From Vicinamibacteria bacterium (GTDB lineage Bacteria; Acidobacteriota; Vicinamibacteria; Vicinamibacterales; UBA2999), in assembly GCA_025938035.1 (NCBI GenBank), contig JAICQE010000058.1, positions 1 to 21,866 on the forward strand: 21,866 nucleotides of DNA, in the 5' to 3' direction. The translations under genes and the position numbers were made by a program. The notes under the pieces are model-generated. The model searched no databases, had not been told where the DNA came from, and was given only the letters and a program-made list of their open reading frames with translations. Shown here one piece after another: positions 1-6,482 of the stretch (positions are counted from its first letter, which is position 1; each line of letters begins with the position of its first letter).

Positions 1-1
1 G

Positions 2-1039
2 AACGGCGACCACACGCGCGGCACGAGCTCCTGGCTGACCGGCGTGCATCCCAAGCGGACGGAAGGCGCTGACCTCAGGAACGGAGTATCCGCGGATCAG
101 ATCGCGGCCGCCGAGATTGGCCGGGACACCGCGCTGCCGTCGCTGGAGCTCGCCATCGACCTCAACTTCCTCGGCGGGCAGTGCGAGAACAGCTATGCCT
201 GCGCCTACATGAACACGCTGTCGTGGAGCACGGCAACGACGCCGCTGCCGACGGAAAACAATCCGCGGATCGTGTTCGAGCGATTGTTTGGCGACGGCGG
301 CACGTCCGAGCAGCGGCTGGCCCGCGCGCGCGAGAACCGCAGCATCCTCGACTCCGTGATGGCCGATCTCAACCGGCTGCAGAACAGTCTCGGCCCCTCG
401 GATCGCACGAAGGTGACCGACTATGTCGATTCCGTGCGCGAGGTCGAGCGCCGCATTCAGCGCGTCGAGCAGCGCAACGCCTCGGACCTTCCCGACCTGA
501 ACCAGCCGTCGGGCATTCCGGATCGCTTCGACGAGCACGTGAAGCTGATGTACGAGCTGCAGTGGCTGGCCTACCGCGCCGACGTCACGCGCGTCGTCAC
601 CTTCATGCTCGGACGCGAGTTGAACTTCCGCACCTATCCGGAGATCGGCATTACCGAAGGCCACCACGGGCTTTCTCATCATCAGGACAACCCGAATCAG
701 CTGGCAAAGTACGCGAAGCTCGGAACCTATCAGGCCGAGCTGTTCAGCTGGTTCCTCGAGAAGCTGAAGTCCACGCCCGAAGGTGACGGCACGCTGCTCG
801 ATCACTCGTTGTTCCTCTATGGCGCCGGATTGAGCAATCCGAATCTCCACGCGCACTACGATCTGCCGCTCGTCCTCGTCGGCAGCGCCGCCGGCCAGCT
901 CAACGGCGGCCGCCACATCGTCTACAAGCAGGAGACGCCGATGACGAACCTTCTGCTGTCGATGCTGGACAAGGTTGGCGTGCCGGCGGAGAAGCTGGGC
1001 GACAGCACGGGGCGTCTGGAACTGCTCTCGGGTCTCTGA
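2..1039 (+). CDS. DUF1552 family protein, 5' end outside the window
   Basis: The frame is open from base 2, reading NGDHTRGTSSWLTGVHPKRT, so the gene starts upstream; 345 residues are visible. The DHTRGTSSWLTG segment and the later HHGLSHHQDN segment are what I recognise as DUF1552. Full family members are about 430-450 residues and usually begin with a Tat-type leader, so roughly the first 100 residues are missing. DUF1552 proteins are exported, of unknown biochemical function, and commonly sit beside DUF1592/1588/1587 cytochrome-like genes in Planctomycetota and Acidobacteriota. The stop codon overlaps the next start as TGATG, so it is probably co-translated with the ankyrin/cytochrome protein. 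A GTG at 44 could be read as a start, but family sequence continues upstream of it, so the gene is cut by the window rather than short. Confidence 0.85.
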   Translation, partial: NGDHTRGTSSWLTGVHPKRTEGADLRNGVSADQIAAAEIGRDTALPSLELAIDLNFLGGQCENSYACAYMNTLSWSTATTPLPTENNPRIVFERLFGDGGTSEQRLARARENRSILDSVMADLNRLQNSLGPSDRTKVTDYVDSVREVERRIQRVEQRNASDLPDLNQPSGIPDRFDEHVKLMYELQWLAYRADVTRVVTFMLGRELNFRTYPEIGITEGHHGLSHHQDNPNQLAKYAKLGTYQAELFSWFLEKLKSTPEGDGTLLDHSLFLYGAGLSNPNLHAHYDLPLVLVGSAAGQLNGGRHIVYKQETPMTNLLLSMLDKVGVPAEKLGDSTGRLELLSGL

Positions 1040-2850
1040 TGCGGATACCGCTGATCCTGGCAACCGTCGCATTCGCGAGCGTTGTCGCCAACGGGCAGGC
1101 CTCGCTCGTCGATGCGGCACGAAACGGCGACGCCGCGGCGGTCCGCGGGCTGCTGACGAAGAAGGCAAACGTCAATGCGGCGGCTCCCGACGGCACGACG
1201 GCGTTGCACTGGGCTGTGCAGCGCGACGACCTGTCGTTGGTCGAAGCGCTGTTGAAGGCTGGCGCGAAAGTGGACGCCGCGACGCGGCACGGCGTCACGC
1301 CGCTCCAGCTCGCGGCCACCAACGGCAGCGTGCCGGTCATCACCCGCCTGCTCGATGGGGGCGCCAATCCGAATACCGCGCTGCCGGACGGCGAGACGGT
1401 GCTCATGACTGCGTCACGAACGGGCGCTGTGGACGCCGTTCGCGTTCTGCTCGATCGCGGCGCCGACTTCCGCCGCAAGCATCCGGCGAAGGGTCAGACC
1501 GCGCTGATGTGGGCGGCCGCGGAGAACAACGCCGCGGTGGTGAGGCTGCTCGTCGAGCGCGGCGCCGACGTGAAGGAGCGATCCAGCGGCGGCGCGTTTT
1601 CTCCCTATCTGTTCGCCGTGCGCGGCGGCCACGTCAGTACAGCGACGACATTGCTCGACGCGGGCGTACCGGTCGATGAGGCACTTCCAGACGGCACGAC
1701 CGCGCTGCTACTGGCGGCCATCAACGCACACTACGAGCTGGCGTCGGTGCTCCTCGATCGGGGCGCGAATCCCAACGCCGATGGCCAGGGCTGGACGGCG
1801 CTGCACCAGATCGCCTGGTCGCGACGGCACAACGCCGGCTTCAACCTGCCAGGGCCGGTCGCCACGGGTGGAGTCGACAGCCTCGACCTCGTTCGCAAGC
1901 TGGTCGCCAAAGGCGCCAACGTGAACGCGCGGCAGAAGAAAGAGCCGCGCGACGGCAACAGGAACATGCTCAATCGCCTCGGCTCGACGCCGTTCCTGCT
2001 GGCGGCGAAGTCCGCGGATGTGCCGCTGATGCGCGTGCTGCTCGAGTGCGGCGCCGATCCGCGCATCACGACGAACAACGGCACGACGCCGCTCATGGCG
2101 GCGGCGGGCGTCGGCATCTGGGCGCCCGGCGAGAACCCGGGCTCGCATGAAGAGGCGCTGGCGGCGGTCAAGCTGGTGTTCGAGGCCGGCGGCAACGACG
2201 TCAACGCGATCGACAAGGAAGGTGAAACGGCGCTGCACGGCGCCGTCTATCGCGGCGGCGCGATTCCGGTGATGCAGTTCCTGATCGACAAGGGCGCGCA
2301 GCTGGACGTCGTGAACAAGAAGGGCTGGACGCCGCTCACCGCCGCCGACGGCGTCGAGTACACGCCGGCCGTCTTGAAGCGCTATCCGGAAGCCGCGGCG
2401 CTGCTCCGCCGGACGATGCGCGATCGCGGTATGCCCGTACCGGACTCGACACAGCCTGGTGCCGGCGGCGCCGGAGCGCCGCGGACCGCCGCGCAGGATG
2501 CCCGATCGACGATCTGGGACAGCGTGTTCACCGAGGGGCAGGCGAAGCGCGGTGAAGAGGCCTACCTGAAGGCCTGCGCCAAGTGTCACGCCGACGATTT
2601 GCTGGGCAGCACGAACGCCCCCGCCCTCGTCGGCCAGGCGTTCTTCGCCCGCTTCGACCGGACCAGCGCCGACGATGTGCTCGACGTCATTCGCCGGACG
2701 ATGCCGCAGGAGGCTCCGGACACCCTCGGCATGCAGGCGTACGCCGACATCGTCAGTTACATGCTCAAGACGAACGGCGCGCCGGCCGGCACAGCCGAAC
2801 TTTCCACCGATCGCGCGAAACTTCGCGAGATCCTTGTGACAAGCAGGTAA
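1039..2850 (+). CDS. Exported ankyrin-repeat protein with C-terminal cytochrome c domain
   Basis: 603 residues. A signal peptide spans about residues 1-20 (hydrophobic, ending ANGQA). Roughly ten or eleven ankyrin repeats follow (about 22-450), shown by recurring TALHWAV, TPLQLAA and LLDRGAD type motifs. A Pro/Gly/Ala-rich linker (about 465-490) leads to a class I cytochrome c domain with the haem motif CAKCH at 513-517. Met555 in RTMPQEA is the likely distal ligand. Known biology: CxxCH binds covalent haem in the periplasm and ankyrin repeats bind proteins. Inference: it docks a partner enzyme and passes electrons, plausibly for the quinoproteins encoded downstream. The start overlaps the DUF1552 stop by one base. 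The family is common in Acidobacteriota, but its partner is unknown to me. Confidence 0.9.
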   Translation: MRIPLILATVAFASVVANGQASLVDAARNGDAAAVRGLLTKKANVNAAAPDGTTALHWAVQRDDLSLVEALLKAGAKVDAATRHGVTPLQLAATNGSVPVITRLLDGGANPNTALPDGETVLMTASRTGAVDAVRVLLDRGADFRRKHPAKGQTALMWAAAENNAAVVRLLVERGADVKERSSGGAFSPYLFAVRGGHVSTATTLLDAGVPVDEALPDGTTALLLAAINAHYELASVLLDRGANPNADGQGWTALHQIAWSRRHNAGFNLPGPVATGGVDSLDLVRKLVAKGANVNARQKKEPRDGNRNMLNRLGSTPFLLAAKSADVPLMRVLLECGADPRITTNNGTTPLMAAAGVGIWAPGENPGSHEEALAAVKLVFEAGGNDVNAIDKEGETALHGAVYRGGAIPVMQFLIDKGAQLDVVNKKGWTPLTAADGVEYTPAVLKRYPEAAALLRRTMRDRGMPVPDSTQPGAGGAGAPRTAAQDARSTIWDSVFTEGQAKRGEEAYLKACAKCHADDLLGSTNAPALVGQAFFARFDRTSADDVLDVIRRTMPQEAPDTLGMQAYADIVSYMLKTNGAPAGTAELSTDRAKLREILVTSR

Positions 2851-2878
2851 ACTTCCGGACTCCCGACCGTACGTCGTG

Positions 2879-2894
2879 TCCGGCTTCAGCCGGA
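2879..2894. repeat. REP-like palindrome TCCGGC-TTCA-GCCGGA
   Basis: A perfect 6-base-pair stem around a TTCA loop in the 58-base gap between the ankyrin/cytochrome stop and the cupin start. The same 16 bases recur at 16401-16416 and, extended, at 19405-19424. Related copies lie at 18525 and 18560. It ends five bases before the cupin Shine-Dalgarno sequence. Confidence 0.8.
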
Positions 2895-2898
2895 CCTG

Positions 2899-2904
2899 TG
2901 GAGG
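2899..2904 (+). promoter_or_regulatory. Ribosome binding site TGGAGG for the cupin gene
   Basis: TGGAGG lies four bases before ATG 2909. This decides the start: an in-frame GTG at 2876 lies upstream of the palindrome and would put palindrome-encoded residues ahead of an otherwise normal signal peptide. Confidence 0.65.
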
Positions 2905-2908
2905 CTCA

Positions 2909-3370
2909 ATGGCTCTCGTTCGATGGAACGGCCCGCTGCTGCCCGTGTCGATCTTCGTGGCGTTGGTGGCTGTCACCCTCGCCGCGCAACAACGTGGCAC
3001 CGCGCCTGCGGCTCCCGCGCAAGGCGCGGGAGGTAATCCGAATCCGAACGCGACCGGCGTCGTGGCCTTCGAACCGATCGACGGCATGCTGACGCGACGC
3101 CTCCGCTTCGAGGCGGGCGCGCGCACCAACTGGCACACGCACACCCACCGGCAGATGCTGTGGGCGGAAGAAGGGCGAGGGCTCTACCAGGAGCTGGGCG
3201 AGCCGGTCAAAGAGCTCGTGAAGGACGTGCCCGTTCTGACCAAGGCCAACGTGCCGCACTGGCACGGCGCCGCGCCCGATAGTTCCGTCGTGCAACTGAC
3301 CATTTATGGCGGTGACATCAAGTGGGGTGCGCCGGTGACCGACGCCGAGTACCTGGGGAAAAAGAAATGA
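2909..3370 (+). CDS. Exported single-domain cupin protein
   Basis: 153 residues. A signal peptide (about 1-26, VSIFVALVAVTLAAQ core) precedes a Pro/Ala/Gly-rich linker and one cupin barrel. The first metal-binding motif is WHTHTH (His76, His78, His80) and the second is PHWHG (His117 or His119). This is the usual metal-ligand layout of small cupins related to those near carboxymuconolactone decarboxylases. The substrate is unknown; binding or oxygenase chemistry on a small acid or phenol is possible, but nothing in the sequence decides. ATG 2909 is preferred for its Shine-Dalgarno site and signal peptide. The last codon overlaps the start of the PQQ propeller gene (ATGA), which argues for co-expression. 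Confidence 0.8.
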   Translation: MALVRWNGPLLPVSIFVALVAVTLAAQQRGTAPAAPAQGAGGNPNPNATGVVAFEPIDGMLTRRLRFEAGARTNWHTHTHRQMLWAEEGRGLYQELGEPVKELVKDVPVLTKANVPHWHGAAPDSSVVQLTIYGGDIKWGAPVTDAEYLGKKK

Positions 3371-5049
3371 TGAGGATGGTCGTCGTCCTGTTCATCGCTG
3401 CGACCGGCGGCATCCTTCAAGTGTCGGCGCAGGGGCCGAACTCGGGGCCGCCACCAGATCCGCCCCGCCCGGCGCCGGTCAGCCCGCCGCTCAAACCTGT
3501 GACGCTGCAGGATCACCTCGTTGGTCTGAAAGATTCGACGCGGTGGCTGATGTATTCGGGCGACTACACGGGCCGCCGCCACAGTCCGCTCACGCAGATC
3601 ACTCCGGCCAATGCCGGCCGGCTCGCCGCGCAGTGGGCGTTCCAGGTCGACAACATGGTTGCCGGCCGCGGCTTCGAGGGAACGCCGCTCCAGGTGGACG
3701 GCGTCCTCTACGTGACCGGCAACAACAACACGGCATGGGCGATCGACGTCCGCACCGGCGCGCAGCTGTGGCGGTATCGCCGCGCGCTGCCCGGCGGCCT
3801 GACCTACGGAGCGGCGAATGCGTCGAACCGCGGGTTCGCGATCCTCGGTGATCTGCTGTACCTCGGCACGCTCGACGCCCACCTGCTCGCGCTGGATCGG
3901 CGGACGGGCCGCGTCGTGTGGGATGCGGTCGTCGAGGACTTCAAGGTTGGCTATGCGATCACGCAGGCACCGCTCATCGTCAAGGACAAGGTCATCATCG
4001 GCATTGCCGGCGGCGACATCCCGACGCGCGGCTTCATCGACGCCTACGACCCGAAAACCGGCAAGCGCATCTGGCGCTTCTACACGATTCCCGGGCCCGG
4101 CGAGCCGGGCAGCGAGACATGGTCTGACCCCGTCGTACTGCCGCGCGGCGGCGGCGCGACGTGGCAAACGGGGAGTTATGACCCTGAGCTGAACCTGCTC
4201 TATTGGGGCACCGGCAATCCGAACCCCGATTACTACGGCGAGGACCGGAAGGGCGACAACCTGTACACCACCTCGATCGTGGCGCTCGACGCCGATACCG
4301 GCAAGCTGCGCTGGCATTACCAGTTCACGCCGCACGACACCCACGACTGGGACTCGAATCACGTTCCCGTGCTTGCCGACGTGACGATCGATGGCCGGGC
4401 GCGCAAGGTCGTGATGGTCGCGAACCGGAACGGGTTCTTCTACACGCTGGATCGCCAGACCGGGGAGTTCCTGGTCGGGAAGCCGTTTACCAGCACGTCG
4501 TGGGCGCGCGAGATTGGCAAGGACGGCCGGCCGATCGTGCTCAGTCTGGGTCTGGCGACGGGCGGCAAGCCGCAATGTGTGCCCGACTACCGCGGCGGCA
4601 CCAATTTCAACCCGCCGTCCTACGATCCTGCCGCGCAGCTGTTCTTCGTCATGGCGCGCGAGACGTGCGCGATCTACACGCCGCGGAAAGAGGAGCCCGT
4701 GCCCGGCCGCAGCTTCATGAGCGGGGGGATGGAGAAGCTGCCGGAGCCCGACTACAGCGCGCTGCGCGCGATCGATCCAAAGACCGGCGCCATCCGGTGG
4801 GAGTACAAGTTCAGGCAGTCATCGCTGGCGGGCGTGATGTCGACGGCGTCGGGCGTCGTGTTCGCCGGCGATCAGGACGGCTACTTCAACGCCTTTGAAT
4901 CGCGCACCGGCAAGCTGCTGTGGAGATATCGGACCGGCTCGCCGATCCACGGCGCCGCGGCGACGACCTACATGCTCGATGGACGTCAGTACGTGTTGAT
5001 CCCCTCAGGCATGACGATCACCGCGTTCGCGCTGCCGGAGGGCCGGTAG
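3367..5049 (+). CDS. PQQ-dependent alcohol-dehydrogenase-like quinoprotein
   Basis: 560 residues. A signal peptide (about 1-21, ending VSAQ) is followed by a full eight-bladed PQQ propeller. Recognisable family blocks are GDNLYTTSIVALDADTGKL, TPHDTHDWD (active-site aspartate segment at 323-329), GGTNFNPPSYDP, and repeated DxxTGxxxW blade motifs. Family knowledge: these periplasmic enzymes oxidise alcohols or aldehydes with PQQ and Ca2+ or a lanthanide, and give electrons to cytochrome c. There is no haem motif, so it is the single-domain type. At 149-156 it reads AANASNRG where alcohol dehydrogenases usually have CCGPVNRG, so the vicinal cysteine pair is absent. ATG 3367 overlaps the cupin stop; ATG 3370 or 3376 are alternatives. 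The neighbouring ankyrin/cytochrome protein is a candidate acceptor. Confidence 0.88.
   Translation: MMRMVVVLFIAATGGILQVSAQGPNSGPPPDPPRPAPVSPPLKPVTLQDHLVGLKDSTRWLMYSGDYTGRRHSPLTQITPANAGRLAAQWAFQVDNMVAGRGFEGTPLQVDGVLYVTGNNNTAWAIDVRTGAQLWRYRRALPGGLTYGAANASNRGFAILGDLLYLGTLDAHLLALDRRTGRVVWDAVVEDFKVGYAITQAPLIVKDKVIIGIAGGDIPTRGFIDAYDPKTGKRIWRFYTIPGPGEPGSETWSDPVVLPRGGGATWQTGSYDPELNLLYWGTGNPNPDYYGEDRKGDNLYTTSIVALDADTGKLRWHYQFTPHDTHDWDSNHVPVLADVTIDGRARKVVMVANRNGFFYTLDRQTGEFLVGKPFTSTSWAREIGKDGRPIVLSLGLATGGKPQCVPDYRGGTNFNPPSYDPAAQLFFVMARETCAIYTPRKEEPVPGRSFMSGGMEKLPEPDYSALRAIDPKTGAIRWEYKFRQSSLAGVMSTASGVVFAGDQDGYFNAFESRTGKLLWRYRTGSPIHGAAATTYMLDGRQYVLIPSGMTITAFALPEGR
5037..5042 (+). promoter_or_regulatory. 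Ribosome binding site GGAGGG inside the preceding coding region
   Basis: GGAGGG lies ten bases before GTG 5053, within the last codons of the quinoprotein gene. It supports GTG 5053 as the real start of the sugar-dehydrogenase gene, even though that start falls in a tandem repeat. Confidence 0.5.
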
Positions 5050-5050
5050 C

Positions 5051-5089
5051 AAGTGGAAAAGTGGAAAAGTGGAAGAAGTGGAAAAGTAA
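5051..5089. repeat. Short tandem repeat, unit AAGTGGAA, over a start codon
   Basis: AAGTGG occurs at 5051, 5059, 5067 and 5076, and a decayed AAGTA at 5084. That gives spacings of 8, 8, 9 and 8 bases. The array begins two bases after the quinoprotein stop and contains the GTG start of the next gene. It is purine-only apart from T and has no complementary right arm nearby, so it looks like half of the hairpin type seen elsewhere in the window. Confidence 0.8.
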
Positions 5090-6276
5090 GTAGGAAGTGC
5101 ATCGGGGTGGTGGCGATCGTTTTCGCGGGTACCACCCTTCTGAACGGCCAGGGTGCGCCGCGCAATTCGCCACCGCTGCCGGCGCTTCCGCAGACGCTCT
5201 TCACCTCCGACTACCAGATTCGCGTCTCGGCGGTCGCCACCGGTTTGTCCCACCCGTGGAGCCTCGCGTTTCTGCCGGGAGGAGACGCGCTGGTCACCGA
5301 GCGCAACGGCAAGCTCCGCATCATTCGCGGCGGTACGCTCGATCCGACTCCAATCTCCGGCGTTCCGGGTGTCCGTGCCGCGGTACTCGGCGGATTGCTC
5401 GAAGTCGCACTCCATCCGTCTTTTGCCAGCAACCAGCTGCTGTATCTGACCTACACGAAGACTCGTGACGACAATCTGACGACGACGGCGCTGGCGCGCG
5501 CCCGCTTCGACGGCACGGGGCTCCACGACGTCAAGGAGATCTTCGTCGCCAACAACTGGAGCAAGTCGACCACCAACTACGGCGGGCGCGTGGCGTTCGA
5601 TCGCAACGGCTTCCTGTTCCTCACTGTTGGCGAGCGGCAGGAGCAGGATCGCGCGCAGAACACGCGTGACCACGGTGGCAAAGTGCTTCGGTTGCGCGAC
5701 GATGGCAGCGTGCCGCCGGACAATCCGTTCGCCGGCAAGAGTGAGTACGCGCCGGAAATCTATTCGCTCGGACACCGCAGTCCGCAGGGGCTGGCCGTGC
5801 ACCCGGAAACCGGCGCGATCTGGGAGAACGAGCACGGTCCGCTGGGTGGCGACGAGATCAACGTCATCCTGCCGGGGCGCAACTACGGCTGGCCGCTGGT
5901 GACGTTCGGCAACGACTACGACGGCAAGAAGATCAGCGAACAGACCTCACGGACGGACCTCGAAGCGCCGTTCATGTACTGGATTCCGTCGATCGCGATC
6001 TCCGGCATGGCCTTCTACACGGGCGATCGTTTCCCGGCGTGGAAGGGCAACGCGTTCGTCGGCGCGATGTTCGAAGGACGCACGCGCGGCACCGGCCATA
6101 TTCAGCGCATCACCTTCAACGAAGGACGACCGATCCAGCGCGAGCCGATCCTCACCGAGCTCCGCCAGCGCATCCGCGACGTGCGCCAGGGTCCCGACGG
6201 CCTGCTCTACGTGCTGACCGACGAAGACAATGGCGCGCTGCTGAAGATCGAGCCTGCCGCCGCCTCCTCACGCTGA
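5053..6276 (+). CDS. PQQ-dependent sugar-dehydrogenase-family protein
   Basis: 407 residues of the soluble aldose/glucose dehydrogenase six-bladed propeller family. Family blocks: LSHPWSLAFLPGGDALVTER (66-84), HPSFASNQLLYLTYT (121-135), GGRVAFDRNGFLFLTVGER (177-195), HGGKVLRLRDDG, YSLGHRSPQGLAVHP, ENEHGPLGGDEIN and NYGWPLVTFG. It is exported: a Lys/Arg-rich n-region, encoded by the tandem repeat, precedes VVAIVFAGTTLLNGQG. Known members oxidise sugars in the periplasm using PQQ and Ca2+. Odd point: where the catalytic histidine normally sits (NHxxGR in GDH-B, HFGSR in Asd types), this protein has TNYGGR with Asn175. It may be non-catalytic or use another base. The start is GTG three bases after the previous stop. 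Confidence 0.87.
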   Translation: MEKWKSGRSGKVSRKCIGVVAIVFAGTTLLNGQGAPRNSPPLPALPQTLFTSDYQIRVSAVATGLSHPWSLAFLPGGDALVTERNGKLRIIRGGTLDPTPISGVPGVRAAVLGGLLEVALHPSFASNQLLYLTYTKTRDDNLTTTALARARFDGTGLHDVKEIFVANNWSKSTTNYGGRVAFDRNGFLFLTVGERQEQDRAQNTRDHGGKVLRLRDDGSVPPDNPFAGKSEYAPEIYSLGHRSPQGLAVHPETGAIWENEHGPLGGDEINVILPGRNYGWPLVTFGNDYDGKKISEQTSRTDLEAPFMYWIPSIAISGMAFYTGDRFPAWKGNAFVGAMFEGRTRGTGHIQRITFNEGRPIQREPILTELRQRIRDVRQGPDGLLYVLTDEDNGALLKIEPAAASSR

Positions 6277-6285
6277 TTGCTGAGG

Positions 6286-6461
6286 GACCGGAGGGGACGG
6301 AGGAAACGGTCTCACAGGAGAAACGGAGGAACGGAGACGAACGGAGGGGATCGGGATGGGGACGTGACGGGGACCCGTCCGACGCGCCGAACGGCCTCCG
6401 TTCGTCTTCGTTCCTTCGTTCCTCCTGTGAATCCGTTCCCTCCGTAGACCCCGTGGCCTTA
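6286..6461. repeat. Long hairpin repeat, copy A, between convergent genes
   Basis: Built of short purine units such as ACGGAGGA on the left, with the complementary TTCGTTCCTCC units on the right. Arms 6313-6347 and 6395-6429 pair at 32 of 35 positions, the other three being possible G-T pairs, and weaker pairing extends outwards. The 85 bases 6286-6370 match copy B (8965-9049) with one difference, and the 40 bases 6389-6428 match exactly. Copy A has 18 bases between these blocks where B has one. It fills most of the 206-base gap between the sugar-dehydrogenase and DUF4139 stops, so it could end transcription from both sides. No T-run marks a classical intrinsic terminator. Confidence 0.85.
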
Positions 6462-6482
6462 GCTTCGCGGCAACCGACCCAT

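Noticed and set aside
1708..3144. Long minus-strand open frame (478 codons) opposite the ankyrin/cytochrome and cupin genes
   Set aside because: It is Arg/Ala-rich with no domain, spans two well-supported plus-strand genes and their gap, and is typical antisense openness in GC-rich DNA.
3304..4575. Minus-strand open frame (423 codons) opposite the PQQ alcohol-dehydrogenase-like gene
   Set aside because: The plus strand encodes a complete propeller with family motifs; the antisense product has no recognisable fold.
5051..5089. CRISPR array or direct-repeat locus
   Set aside because: Units of eight bases are contiguous, with no spacers and no cas genes in the window.
6286..6461. Insertion sequence or MITE with clear target duplication
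   Set aside because: No transposase and no terminal duplication were seen; it is kept as a hairpin repeat of unknown mobility.
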